From Alphaproteobacteria bacterium (GTDB lineage Bacteria > Pseudomonadota > Alphaproteobacteria > CAAGCB01 > CAG-977): 64,000 bases of DNA. The stretch lies in the NCBI GenBank assembly GCA_017480385.1, contig JAFVAT010000033.1, forward strand, positions 1 through 64,000, written 5' to 3'. Within the stretch, counting starts at the first letter, position 1. Every line of letters starts with the position of its first letter. Positions 8,379 through 19,635 of the stretch are shown here, piece after piece. Position numbers and translations under genes: made by a program. The notes under the pieces were generated by a model. The model had not been told where the DNA came from. It did not search any database and saw nothing but the letters and a program-made list of their open reading frames with translations.

Positions 8379-9047
8379 TCAAGCTCTCTGAAACCGATGT
8401 GATACGATAAAATTCCGTACGGTCTTCTCTTCAATTTTACCGCCTTTATCCCCCATGCCCGTTCCCAGCTCGGCAGGAACCGGCAGAGGTTTCTTGCGCA
8501 GCGACTCTAATAATGCAGATTTAACAGGAACATTCTGTTTCCCAAACAACCTTTTTACAGCCATTTTAGCGCTCAGCATTCTCAGTTCATGCTTGCGGCG
8601 GGCATACATTAACCGCTTTTTCACCGTCAATGCGTGCGGTGTCAAACCGACCAATTTGCTGCGCGGCGCCTCAACTTGAGCAGCCTTTAAGATCGAAGAA
8701 GCGACCGTTGAACAATTTCTGGCAAACAGCTTGTATTCCAATTCCGGATGATTTTTGTATTCTTCAACCTTTTGCTGTGCCGCCATATATTGTTCTTTGC
8801 ATACAGGATAATCGATTGCTTCGTTATAATGCGACCCTTCCTCCCTGTGAAAACGGGAGGGACAGCCGGTTACATAAACCAATAATGAATCTTTGACGGA
8901 ATCATCAGGACCCAAGCCCCATCTTTCTTCATTTTTTCCATCACTCAAATCAATAAAAGCATGCCCTGTATACCAAGTTGTTTCAGTAATGCCGCCTTTT
9001 CCGAACTTTTGCCCGTAAACCGGATCCTGTTCGGGTTTTAAAAGCAT
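8379..9047 (-). CDS. Uncharacterised protein with permuted NlpC/P60-like His...Cys signature
   Basis: A 222-residue protein without signal peptide. A His in WYTGHAFIDL (His29) is followed about 83 residues later by a Cys in FARNCSTVASSIL (Cys112). This His-first order is that of circularly permuted papain-like families (LRAT, YiiX, DUF4105-like). A segment between them resembles acyl-handling or toxin-type proteins. The C-terminal 80 residues are basic. Cleavage or transfer of an acyl or amide bond is the family-level expectation; the substrate is unknown. The ATG at 9047 has only a weak ribosome binding site and an in-frame stop lies 27 nt upstream. It sits alone between terminators in the eno-ftsB gap. 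Confidence 0.6.
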   Translation of the reverse strand: MLLKPEQDPVYGQKFGKGGITETTWYTGHAFIDLSDGKNEERWGLGPDDSVKDSLLVYVTGCPSRFHREEGSHYNEAIDYPVCKEQYMAAQQKVEEYKNHPELEYKLFARNCSTVASSILKAAQVEAPRSKLVGLTPHALTVKKRLMYARRKHELRMLSAKMAVKRLFGKQNVPVKSALLESLRKKPLPVPAELGTGMGDKGGKIEEKTVRNFIVSHRFQRA

Positions 9048-9199
9048 CTTAGGCGTATCTAAATGAAGTGTAATTTATAATCAGAGCCATCAGCAACAGA
9101 ATTTTTATTTGTTTCTGTCCGTATTGTCATAAATCACCTGAGTGTTGTTACTCCTAGAGGATATTTTGTCTATTTTTTTCCACATTGTCAATCGATAAA

Positions 9200-9230
9200 A
9201 AAAAGAGAACCTCAAAAAAGTTCTCTTTTT
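9200..9230. terminator. Intrinsic terminator downstream of eno
   Basis: The 11-bp stem AAAAAGAGAAC/GTTCTCTTTTT (9200-9210 with 9220-9230) has T-runs on both sides, so it can end transcription of eno on the minus strand and also works on the plus strand. The rest of 9048-9252 shows no gene. Confidence 0.8.
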
Positions 9231-9252
9231 CTTTTTTTATTCGTCCAAATTT

Positions 9253-11399
<2,147 letters not shown>

Positions 11400-11431
11400 T
11401 TCGCATTCCCCCTTAATTTTTTCAATAAAAA

Positions 11432-11468
11432 ACAAAAAAGGACGAAAACCTGTCCGATTTTCGCCCTT
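11432..11468 (-). terminator. Intrinsic terminator after secG
   Basis: The minus-strand hairpin AAGGGCGAAAA/TTTTCGTCCTT (one G-T pair) is followed by TTTTGTTTTTT. It separates tpiA-secG from kdsA-eno. Confidence 0.75.
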
Positions 11469-11478
11469 TACACTAAGG

Positions 11479-11808
11479 TTATTTAGATGACACGGGAACA
11501 ACGGGCACCTGTGGAGTCGCTTGTTCCGTCTGAATTGCGGCGGGCTTTTCTTCCATAAATGATTTCTGCGCCTTTGCCGCTTCTCCTTTACTCATAATAG
11601 CCAGCGTTAAACTTGTAATCATAAAGCATGTCGCCAAAATCGCCGTCATACGGGTCAGCATATTGCCGACAGAACGCCCGGTCATAAAGCTGCCCATGCC
11701 GCCGCCGCCTAATCCACCCAAAGCGCCGCCTTCGGAACGCTGCATTAAAATCACGCCGACCAGACAAACGGCCAAAATCACGTGAACGACCAAGATAAAT
11801 GTATGCAT
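11479..11808 (-). CDS. secG: Preprotein translocase subunit SecG
   Basis: A 109-residue two-helix protein. The first helix ([18 protein letters not shown]) is followed by the diagnostic [17 protein letters not shown] loop and a second helix (about residues 52-72). It ends in a Pro/Glu/Gln tail. SecG stimulates SecYEG-dependent export. It lies 25 nt after tpiA, the usual alphaproteobacterial tpiA-secG order. Confidence 0.96.
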   Translation of the reverse strand: MHTFILVVHVILAVCLVGVILMQRSEGGALGGLGGGGMGSFMTGRSVGNMLTRMTAILATCFMITSLTLAIMSKGEAAKAQKSFMEEKPAAIQTEQATPQVPVVPVSSK

Positions 11809-11833
11809 TTTAACTTCTCCTTAAAAGCGGAAA

Positions 11834-12586
11834 TTACAGGCAGGATTCAATAATTGCCCAAAAATCAGCAACTTTCAAGCTGGCACCGCCGACCAAAGCA
11901 CCATCTACATCTTCCAATGCCATTAATTCCTTGGCATTGGAAGGCTTTACGGAACCGCCGTACAAAATACGCATTTTATCCGCGGTTTCTTTTCCCAGCT
12001 TATGAGCGATTTCAGCACGAATCGCCGCATGAACATCAGCAACGTCCTGCGTCGTCGGCGTCCGTCCCGTACCGATTGCCCAAACCGGTTCATATGCAAT
12101 TACGACATTTTCCGCCGTAGCATTATCGGGCACAGATCCCTGAATCTGGGCCCGGCAAACATCAATCGTTTTGCCGGCATCGCGTTCCGCTTCGGTTTCG
12201 CCGATACAGATGACTGCTTTCAGACCGTGTCCAATAACGGCTTCCGCTTTAGCTTTGACATTGGTATTTGTTTCATGATGATCCGTGCGGCGTTCGGAAT
12301 GTCCGACAATAACATATGTCGCGCCGGCATCTTTAATCATCGGAACGCTGATATCACCGGTATGCGCGCCCGATTCGGCGGCATGCGCATCTTCCGCACC
12401 AACAGCGATCCGCCCCTGAACGGCTTCGACCACAGGCAAGATCCAAATTGCCGGCGGACAGACCAGCACATCACACTTCGGATCCGCGGCTGCCACATAT
12501 TTTTCGGCAATTCCGGCGGCTAAAGCAGTGCCGTCCGCTTTCAAACAATTCATTTTCCAGTTTCCCGCAATCAAAGGGCGTCTCAT
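11834..12586 (-). CDS. tpiA: Triosephosphate isomerase
   Basis: The 250-residue TIM barrel interconverts dihydroxyacetone phosphate and glyceraldehyde-3-phosphate. The active-site features are all present: GNWKMN (Lys), VGHSERR (His), AYEPVWAIGTG (catalytic Glu and loop 6) and YGGSV for phosphate binding. The ATG at 12586 has an AGGAGAAA ribosome binding site. It is the first gene of the tpiA-secG unit and faces away from ppiD. Confidence 0.98.
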   Translation of the reverse strand: MRRPLIAGNWKMNCLKADGTALAAGIAEKYVAAADPKCDVLVCPPAIWILPVVEAVQGRIAVGAEDAHAAESGAHTGDISVPMIKDAGATYVIVGHSERRTDHHETNTNVKAKAEAVIGHGLKAVICIGETEAERDAGKTIDVCRAQIQGSVPDNATAENVVIAYEPVWAIGTGRTPTTQDVADVHAAIRAEIAHKLGKETADKMRILYGGSVKPSNAKELMALEDVDGALVGGASLKVADFWAIIESCL

Positions 12587-12762
12587 TTTTTTTCTCCTAA
12601 AAACAAAATCGTTTTACAAAAAATTTGAAACAGGTTTAGCACAACCTCGTTTTGAAAAAAACATTTATTTGCTTTTTCTATTCTTTTTTAAAAAAGGCTG
12701 TTGCCAGAACACCCTTCGGCATTTATTATTTTGCCGTTTAACAAAATTTTAAGGATTCGGAC

Positions 12763-14667
12763 ATGTTAAAGTTTTTTCGCGATCAGAAAAACAGCTGGCT
12801 GATGAAAGGCATTCTGATTTTAACGGCGCTGAGCTTTGTTTCTTTGTTCCGTCTGAGCGGGCTGGAACAGATCCCCGATGAGGGCAAGGCCATTGCGACA
12901 GTTGCCGGAAAGAAGATTACCGTTGCACAGTATGTCAACGAAATTAATCAGAAAATTAAATCTATCAGCAAAATGACCCAACGCCCTTTTACGGTCAAAG
13001 ACGCTGTAGAGGCCGGCATGCTGCTGCCTCAGCTCAATCAAATGATCTCCCGTGCCGTTATGGAAAGCGCCGTTGATCATTTAAAGCTGATTGTCCCCGA
13101 TGAATCCGTCCGCGAAATCGTTAAAAACATGCCGATGTTCAGCGATGCGGACGGCTCTTTCAGCTTAACCGCTTACAGAAAATATTTAAGCGATATGGGA
13201 TTAAGCGAAAAACGTTTTATTGACGACACCTTTTTGGATATGCGCACACAGCAGCTTATAAGCGCCGCCGGAACATTGGCTGTCGTGCCCAAAGAAACGG
13301 CAGAGACAGAATACAGCCTGCAAAATGAAAAGCGCATCGCCGACGTATTTACAATTACGCCTTCCAAATTAAAAATCGCCGGAAAGCCGACGGCAGAAGA
13401 AAAAGACCTTTTATACAAGGATATGGCGGAAGAACTAACGGCTCCGGAATACAGATCTTTTACAGTAATGTATTTAAAATTGGAAGATGTTTCCAAAAAA
13501 ATCAGCATTTCAGAAGAAGAATTGCTGGAAGCCTTTAACGAAAACAAAGACAGCTATACGATTGAAGAAATCCGGGACGTGGATCAGATGCTGTTTACAT
13601 CGCAGGAGGAAGCGGAGCAGGCTTATGCCGCCCTTCAGAAAGGGCAAAAGTTTATGGATGTCGCCAAAAAATTCGCCCGCCAGACAGAAGATCAAACCAA
13701 GTTGGGGGATATTACGCCGTCTACAGCAACGGGCGATTGGGCCGATATCGTTTTTACCGCCCAAAAGGGTGAAGTCATCGCCCCGGTACAAACGGCTTTT
13801 GGCTGGCAGATTTTGCGCGTCAACGCAATTACGCCCAAAATTGAAAAACAATTTAAGGAAGTCCGTGAAGAAATCGAACAAAAGCTGATCGCTTCCATGG
13901 CCTTTGATACATTATCGGAAACGGCCACAGAATTGGACGATCGTTTCGGTGCCGGCGAAACAATAGAAGAAGTCGCTCAGTCAACCGGTTTTCCCGTTAA
14001 AAAATTTACCATGGTTGATCCGGCGGGTTTAGATGAAAATGGCAAAACTGCCGCTGTCCCCAAAAATGTTTTAGAGACAGCATTTCTTTTGGACGCTGGC
14101 AAAGAATCTCCGATGATTGAAGACGGCTCCGGCTTCTTCGTTTTGCGAGTTGACGACATTCGCGATCCGGCAGTTAAACCGATTGAAAAAGTGCAAAAGG
14201 AAATTCAGGCCGCTTGGCTTGCTGACAAGCAGCGGGAAAAGACCAAAGAAATTGCTCGGGAAATAGAAGAAAGTCTGAAAAAGGGAATTGCTCCAAAAAC
14301 AATTTCCAAAAAGACAGGCATTCCGTATCAGCGTTTGAAAGACCTGACGCGCCGCAGCACACAGCTGCCCGCTGGGATCATTTACCGTCTGTTCAATCAG
14401 CCGGTCAACACGATTATCAGCCAATCTTCATCGCCGGAATACATCGTGGCAAAAGCCGTTTCCATAACACCGGCCCCGGTCGGAAAAGACAGCATTGGCG
14501 TGGCAGAAATCCGCCGTCAGATGCAGGATCAAATGGCAAAAGACAAGGCTGATGTCATCTTGGCAGATTTTGCTGTTTATTTGAAAATGAAGATTAATGA
14601 AAACACAGCTCAAAAGGCCTTTTCATACTTGACCAAATCGGTTCAGGAAACCGAAGAGGAAGAATAA
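12763..14667 (+). CDS. ppiD: PpiD-like membrane-anchored periplasmic peptidyl-prolyl isomerase
   Basis: A 634-residue protein with a short cytoplasmic tail, one transmembrane helix (about residues 15-32, MKGILILTALSFVSLF), a SurA_N-type chaperone region (about 40-200), one parvulin/rotamase domain (about 270-365, with GQKFMDVAKKFARQ and AFGWQILRV) and a long helical C-terminal region. PpiD assists proteins leaving SecYEG, which fits its position opposite tpiA-secG. Start at ATG 12763 with AAGGA upstream. The PPIase active site of PpiD proteins is often weak, so chaperoning may be the main activity. Confidence 0.9.
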   Translation: MLKFFRDQKNSWLMKGILILTALSFVSLFRLSGLEQIPDEGKAIATVAGKKITVAQYVNEINQKIKSISKMTQRPFTVKDAVEAGMLLPQLNQMISRAVMESAVDHLKLIVPDESVREIVKNMPMFSDADGSFSLTAYRKYLSDMGLSEKRFIDDTFLDMRTQQLISAAGTLAVVPKETAETEYSLQNEKRIADVFTITPSKLKIAGKPTAEEKDLLYKDMAEELTAPEYRSFTVMYLKLEDVSKKISISEEELLEAFNENKDSYTIEEIRDVDQMLFTSQEEAEQAYAALQKGQKFMDVAKKFARQTEDQTKLGDITPSTATGDWADIVFTAQKGEVIAPVQTAFGWQILRVNAITPKIEKQFKEVREEIEQKLIASMAFDTLSETATELDDRFGAGETIEEVAQSTGFPVKKFTMVDPAGLDENGKTAAVPKNVLETAFLLDAGKESPMIEDGSGFFVLRVDDIRDPAVKPIEKVQKEIQAAWLADKQREKTKEIAREIEESLKKGIAPKTISKKTGIPYQRLKDLTRRSTQLPAGIIYRLFNQPVNTIISQSSSPEYIVAKAVSITPAPVGKDSIGVAEIRRQMQDQMAKDKADVILADFAVYLKMKINENTAQKAFSYLTKSVQETEEEE

Positions 14668-14704
14668 GCCCTTCTCCTTTTCGGAAGGACCTTAACCAAC
14701 AGAA

Positions 14705-14728
14705 AAAGCCCCGATCATTCGGGGCTTT
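14705..14728. terminator. Bidirectional terminator between ppiD and the flavodiiron gene
   Basis: A perfect 10-bp stem AAAGCCCCGA/TCGGGGCTTT with a TCAT loop is followed by T-rich sequence on the plus strand and preceded by AAAAA (T-run on the minus strand). It serves both convergent genes. Confidence 0.9.
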
Positions 14729-14744
14729 CCTTTTATAATAAAGA

Positions 14745-15917
14745 CTACTCTTTAATAACTTTTAACGCACTTTCATGCAGCTGCCGCAATCCTTCCGCCG
14801 TCGGGCGCCAGTTAATTGTCATGATCGGTTCCGGCAGTTCCCAGCCCAGCTTTGTCAGGATATCCTGCATTTCGGACTGTGCGTCTTTTTTCCACCCGTA
14901 AGAGCCAAAGCAGAAGCTAACCTTGTTCTTTGCCGCCAGCCCCTTCAAATATGTTAGAAAAGCACCCATTGTCGGCAAAATTCCCGAATTCAGCGTCGGC
15001 GATCCCAAAGCAACATATTTTGCCTCGACAATATCATTAATCGCATCGGAAATATTGCTGTGCTTCAAAGAACATAAGGTAACCTTTAATCCCTTTTCGA
15101 TCCAAGCGGCGGCTACTTCCTGAGCCATTTTTTCCGTCGATCCCCACATCGAATCATAAACGACAACCGCCTTATCCGCGACATGTCCGTAAGAAGACCA
15201 GAGTTTATATTTTTCAATGATTTCCGGGATATGTTTTCGCCAAATCACACCATGGCTGGGAGCAATCATATCAATGTCCAGCTTAGCGGCTTCTTCCAAC
15301 ACCTTCTGAACCTGGGCCCCATAAGGCCACACAATATTGCCGTAATATTTTTTAGCCTCCTCCATAACGATATCAAAATTAACATCGTCAAACATTTCAT
15401 CACAGGCATAGTGCTGTCCGAAACCGTCATTCGGGAAAAGCAGCTTTTCATCAGCAACATAAGTCATCATCGAATCCGGCCAATGCACCATTGGCATTTG
15501 TACAAAAGACAAAGTATGTTTGCCGATATTTAATGTATCGCCCGTTTTGACAGTCTGAATTTTCCATTCCGTCGTGTCATAGTGCATTTTCAGACCACGT
15601 TCACCTGCTAAAGGGCAATATAGCATCGCATTTTCCGCTTTGGCCATCACAGCGGGCAAAGCGCCGGAATGGTCCATTTCGACATGATTGCAAATGACCA
15701 CATCTATTTTTTCCGGATCAATGACGGAAGCGATGCGGCGCATCAGTTCGTCCGTAAAAGGAGCCTTGACGCCGTCAATTAACGTAATTTTGTCATCAAC
15801 GATCAAATAGGCGTTGTATGTCGATCCGCGCGAAGTGGTATATCCGTGAAATTCGCGCAGGTTCCAATCTTTCACACCGACCCAATAAATACCCTTTTTT
15901 ATCTCGACTGCTTTCAT
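14745..15917 (-). CDS. Flavodiiron protein (A-type flavoprotein, O2/NO reductase)
   Basis: A 390-residue protein with an N-terminal metallo-beta-lactamase-like diiron domain and a C-terminal flavodoxin domain. The iron ligands are visible: HVEMDHSG (H-x-E-x-D-H), MVHWPDSM, FPNDGFGQH (Asp) and APSHGVIW (His). The FMN loop is YDSMWGSTEKMA (about residue 253 on). There is no rubredoxin or flavin-reductase extension, so a separate electron donor is needed. Flavodiiron proteins reduce O2 to water or NO to N2O in anaerobes and microaerophiles. ATG 15917 is preceded by AAGGAGATACATTTA. It is monocistronic. Confidence 0.92.
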   Translation of the reverse strand: MKAVEIKKGIYWVGVKDWNLREFHGYTTSRGSTYNAYLIVDDKITLIDGVKAPFTDELMRRIASVIDPEKIDVVICNHVEMDHSGALPAVMAKAENAMLYCPLAGERGLKMHYDTTEWKIQTVKTGDTLNIGKHTLSFVQMPMVHWPDSMMTYVADEKLLFPNDGFGQHYACDEMFDDVNFDIVMEEAKKYYGNIVWPYGAQVQKVLEEAAKLDIDMIAPSHGVIWRKHIPEIIEKYKLWSSYGHVADKAVVVYDSMWGSTEKMAQEVAAAWIEKGLKVTLCSLKHSNISDAINDIVEAKYVALGSPTLNSGILPTMGAFLTYLKGLAAKNKVSFCFGSYGWKKDAQSEMQDILTKLGWELPEPIMTINWRPTAEGLRQLHESALKVIKE

Positions 15918-16000
15918 TAAATGTATCTCCTTGTTAAAAATTTGCTGTTTTATATCATTTTTCGTTTTTTCTGAACAGATTAAAAAAAATTAAAGGCTAT

Positions 16001-18241
16001 TTACCCGCCGGCTTGTTCCGCGGCTTTTACGGCTTCAGCCTCTGCAGCTTCTTTTTCCTGATCCGCCAACTTTTTCGCCTGAATATAGGCCGGTTCGACA
16101 GACATATCTTCCGGCGGCGGCAGCTTATCCTCTTCGTTGCGCTGATTATAAATGCTGATCGGCAAAGGCGGCGGCGGTTCAAGTTTTGTCTTTTTCGCCA
16201 TTTCCCTGTCTTTAAAATAAGACGGCGTTTTCAGCTTGATCGGCCTGTTATGATGTTTCTGAATCAATGCGTACTGCCGCCCGAACGGCATGTTCATAAT
16301 CGATGAATTAGAAATAATCAGGCCACCCATTGTGCCGTAACTGATGCTTTTAGGCGTCAAAAAGGTCGTTCCCGATCCTATTCCTTCATCACGGCTTTCC
16401 GAAAAGATAACAAACGTTTTCTTTTCAATCAAAGCATTAATGCGCTCCGCCGTTCCGCGACTGTTACAGCGCATGAAAATCTTTGCGCCCGTATTGCCGA
16501 TGATTGTTTCAAGTTCCCCGCCATAGCGGCCGGACAGCTGCGACAAATCCTGACACGTCAGCAAAAAGGCATAATGCTTGGCCAACCCTGTTCCGATTGC
16601 ATCAGCCACATGAAAATCGGACATGCTTTGATATTCATCAAGAATATATAAAACCGGAAACGGACCGCACGGCCCTTCGGACACATCAAAGATCGTCAAA
16701 GTTCCCGAATACATATTGATAAACATCGTCATAACCGTATTCGTCATGCCGTCCAACGGACAGCCCAGATAAAATGTCACAGGCTCCCACTGTCCGGTCA
16801 CGGGATTTTTAATGCCTCGCATCTGCACACTGCCGAAATCGCTGGAGGCCATACGCATACGGATTACCGAGTTTTTAAACGGTGCCAATCCCGATAAGGC
16901 CATGGACAGAACCGAAGACCTCTGCGACTTTGGCAGAGCCAAAATCTGACTGATTTCCACCAAAGCACGACGGTTATATCCGAAATAAGTCGTTTCTTCC
17001 ACAATCTCAGATAAAATTTTAGCCCAGATATCCGTTTTAAAGGCTACCGGATCACCGGCGTCACGTCTGGCCCTTAATTCCGCGGAAACGTCCAGCTGCT
17101 GCTTTGTAATAAAATCCATTAACAGCGGGAAACTCGCCTGACGTCCGATCCATGCTTCCGGAATAGGTTCCCATTTGCCGATCGGCAGGTAGTTTTTAAA
17201 CGTCATCGTCCGATCGCGCACATTATTCAAAGCCTGCTTTACCGCAACACTTTTATCCATTGCGGCATAATATGTTTCAAGGACTTCGTAATCCTCTTCG
17301 TCCATTGCGTTTTCATATAAACGCTGCAGGAAATAATCGTTTGCGCGCGCCTGTTCGCATTTATCACAAATATAGTTGATAAAGCCCTCCAAAGCTGCCC
17401 GACCGGTCTTGATCCAGTAAGGGTCTGTTCCTGTAGGTCCGTCGCCTAACAAAAAATACGCCAACCCGCCGATATATCCCTGCCGTCCCGGAGAAGGCGG
17501 CGGCAAATCCATATCGCTCAACGGGTTCCATGTCGGCCAAAAAACACCGTTTGCCGGATCGTCAATGCCAAAAAAATCAACCCGAAAGACGGGGCCCAAC
17601 GCGGCTCGATGCCCGCCGGTCAGTTCAAAAAGCTCGCCCTTCATATCGTTGATAATCAAGCACTTATCATCATTTGCCAAAATACTTGGCACAACAACCC
17701 CTGACGACTTGCCGCATTCCGGCGCTCCGATCACCAACAAAGACATATAGTTGTTCATGCGCAGCAGTTGCCGGTCGTTCCACAGGCCTAAAACGAAGGA
17801 CATACCGTTCCACAGGCCCATTTTTTTTACATCGCGCTCGTCAGCCAAGCGTCCATCGCCTTCGTTTAATTGTACAAAGTAATACGGATTCGTTTTGGTA
17901 GTGATAATAACACCGGCAATGACAATAAAGACCGGCATGGCCGGAATCCATATGGCAAAACTTTGGAACGGATCGGAGGCAAACTGAATGGCCCAACGAA
18001 AATAACTTTTAAAGTAATAATAAGGGTGAGCCTTCAGATAAATATAATAGCTTTTGACATTTTCCCATGCATGCACCGAAAAATTATGAGAAATCATATG
18101 TCCCAGCGGATAGGCAATCAAGGAAAACAAAAAGGCGGCAAGAAAGGAATAAATACACCCTAATATGACCCAGTCCAGCGCTTTGTAATGCTCGGCAAAG
18201 TTATCGTCCTTACGGGACGGAAGCATAGAATAGCGATCCAT
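16001..18241 (-). CDS. VirD4/TraG-type type IV coupling protein (T4CP)
   Basis: A 746-residue inner-membrane ATPase. Two N-terminal transmembrane helices lie near residues 23-48 and 93-115, with a periplasmic loop of about 45 residues between. The P-loop GAPECGKSSG is at 172-181, followed by IINDMKGELFELT, and the Walker B-like FPVLYILDEYQSM is near 530. These define the TraG/VirD4 family, which recruits substrates to type IV secretion or conjugation channels. The last 90 residues are Pro- and Glu/Ala-rich. No relaxase, VirB or Dot/Icm gene is nearby. It is the last gene of a three-gene operon, 3 nt after a pentapeptide-repeat gene, with TTAGGAG before its ATG. Confidence 0.9.
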   Translation of the reverse strand: MDRYSMLPSRKDDNFAEHYKALDWVILGCIYSFLAAFLFSLIAYPLGHMISHNFSVHAWENVKSYYIYLKAHPYYYFKSYFRWAIQFASDPFQSFAIWIPAMPVFIVIAGVIITTKTNPYYFVQLNEGDGRLADERDVKKMGLWNGMSFVLGLWNDRQLLRMNNYMSLLVIGAPECGKSSGVVVPSILANDDKCLIINDMKGELFELTGGHRAALGPVFRVDFFGIDDPANGVFWPTWNPLSDMDLPPPSPGRQGYIGGLAYFLLGDGPTGTDPYWIKTGRAALEGFINYICDKCEQARANDYFLQRLYENAMDEEDYEVLETYYAAMDKSVAVKQALNNVRDRTMTFKNYLPIGKWEPIPEAWIGRQASFPLLMDFITKQQLDVSAELRARRDAGDPVAFKTDIWAKILSEIVEETTYFGYNRRALVEISQILALPKSQRSSVLSMALSGLAPFKNSVIRMRMASSDFGSVQMRGIKNPVTGQWEPVTFYLGCPLDGMTNTVMTMFINMYSGTLTIFDVSEGPCGPFPVLYILDEYQSMSDFHVADAIGTGLAKHYAFLLTCQDLSQLSGRYGGELETIIGNTGAKIFMRCNSRGTAERINALIEKKTFVIFSESRDEGIGSGTTFLTPKSISYGTMGGLIISNSSIMNMPFGRQYALIQKHHNRPIKLKTPSYFKDREMAKKTKLEPPPPLPISIYNQRNEEDKLPPPEDMSVEPAYIQAKKLADQEKEAAEAEAVKAAEQAGG

Positions 18242-18244
18242 CTC

Positions 18245-19624
18245 CTAACTCCTTTGCTTTTGGCGCTGTCGTTTAACGCGCATGCGGGAACGGGCAGGCT
18301 GGCGGCGGGGAATGACTTTTTCCATAACCTTCTTGACTACGTTTTCAGCGGCTTTCACAACTTCCTGAACAGCGGTCGATTTTTCTTTAACCGTTTTTTT
18401 CTCTTCTTCATCAACCGGATACAAGATCGGAAAATCGTATTTGCTGGGCGGCAATTCGATTTTAGGCCTTGGGCGGTGCGTCACCAGACTTTTAGCGCCG
18501 CTTTTTAAAGCGGGTCTCTGTTCCAAAACAACGTCCTGCAGCCGCGCTTTCATTTCCTCCGGCGAAGCTTGATTTAACCGGCGGGACTTTAAAAAAGCCA
18601 ACTCCGGCGATAAACCGTCCTCTTCAGCCAAAATCTCCATGGGCCTTTCTGCAACGGCGGACAGCCCTTCTTCAGGCTGTTTGTTTAACGGTTCCGACAT
18701 CGTATCGACCGCGGGACGAAGCTCATTTTTAACGCGCAGTTCCTCCGCCGCCCGATTGATTTCCTCCACCCGTTTTTGTTCTTCCTGCTGGTTGGCCACA
18801 CGCTTGCGGCGCAGAATTTCCAGCTCGGTCAGGTTAGCCCTCATCTGGTTAGCCGTCGTCAGATCAAGTCCGGCAAAATTTCCCTTTTTAATTTCGACTT
18901 TTCTGCCGGCGCCCTGTTTAAACGCATAAGTGCCGTCCAAATACATCGGATCAATTTTGACGCCCGTTAAATTCACACCGACCAGATTCACGCCGGATAA
19001 GTCCACTCCGGTTAAATCCACTCCGCGCAGATCCAGCTTGCGCAAATCAAGATATTTCAAATTAACCTTGCGCAGATCCAGCTTGCCTTCTTCAGCATCG
19101 CGCTGCATCTGCTGCATTTTTTCCAGCTCGTTCAAGGCCTGTTTGGTCAGCTTTGCACCGATAATCTTAGCGTTTTTTAAATACGCGCCGTCTAATAAAG
19201 CGCCTTCTAAATTGGCGCCTTCCAAATCGGCCTCTTCCAGATTCACGCCGCGCAGGTCCGCCCCGCGCAGATCGGCACCGCGCAAATCAACACCGGCCAG
19301 ATTAGCATTCTTTAAATCGGCATTCTGCAAATTAATCGAAGATAGGTCCGCCCCGGAAAAATCCACTTCGGACAAATCCGCCCCGACAAATTTATTGACT
19401 TCGCCCTGCCCCAAACAGCGTACAACTAAAACAGCATTGTCATCTTTTTCCCAGCCGTTAAATTTGTTCTTGCGCTGCTGCAATTCATCAATGATACGGA
19501 CTCCCGCGACATAACTGACGTCGGAATCGGAAAGATCGACCGATTTCGGAGCCGGTCGTTTGGTCAAAGCACTGTACACACCTTGACTTGCTTGATTCGC
19601 ATCGTTGCCCGTATTTTCCGTCAT
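18245..19624 (-). CDS. Pentapeptide-repeat protein encoded with the coupling ATPase
   Basis: A 459-residue soluble-looking protein. A 78-residue leader precedes A(D/N)LXX pentapeptide repeats at about 79-160 (FSGADLSSINLQNADL) and again at 180-227 (GVDLTGVDLSGVNL), with a partial third run near 248-268. The two runs predict two right-handed beta-helical blocks joined by a short helix. After a coiled segment the C-terminal 190 residues are charged and the end is very basic (RQPARSRMRVKRQRQKQ). No signal peptide is seen. The function is unknown; close linkage to the coupling protein (3-nt gap) suggests an adaptor or substrate. The basic tail could bind nucleic acid or membrane. Confidence 0.85.
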   Translation of the reverse strand: MTENTGNDANQASQGVYSALTKRPAPKSVDLSDSDVSYVAGVRIIDELQQRKNKFNGWEKDDNAVLVVRCLGQGEVNKFVGADLSEVDFSGADLSSINLQNADLKNANLAGVDLRGADLRGADLRGVNLEEADLEGANLEGALLDGAYLKNAKIIGAKLTKQALNELEKMQQMQRDAEEGKLDLRKVNLKYLDLRKLDLRGVDLTGVDLSGVNLVGVNLTGVKIDPMYLDGTYAFKQGAGRKVEIKKGNFAGLDLTTANQMRANLTELEILRRKRVANQQEEQKRVEEINRAAEELRVKNELRPAVDTMSEPLNKQPEEGLSAVAERPMEILAEEDGLSPELAFLKSRRLNQASPEEMKARLQDVVLEQRPALKSGAKSLVTHRPRPKIELPPSKYDFPILYPVDEEEKKTVKEKSTAVQEVVKAAENVVKKVMEKVIPRRQPARSRMRVKRQRQKQRS

Positions 19625-19635
19625 GCGCGTTCTTT

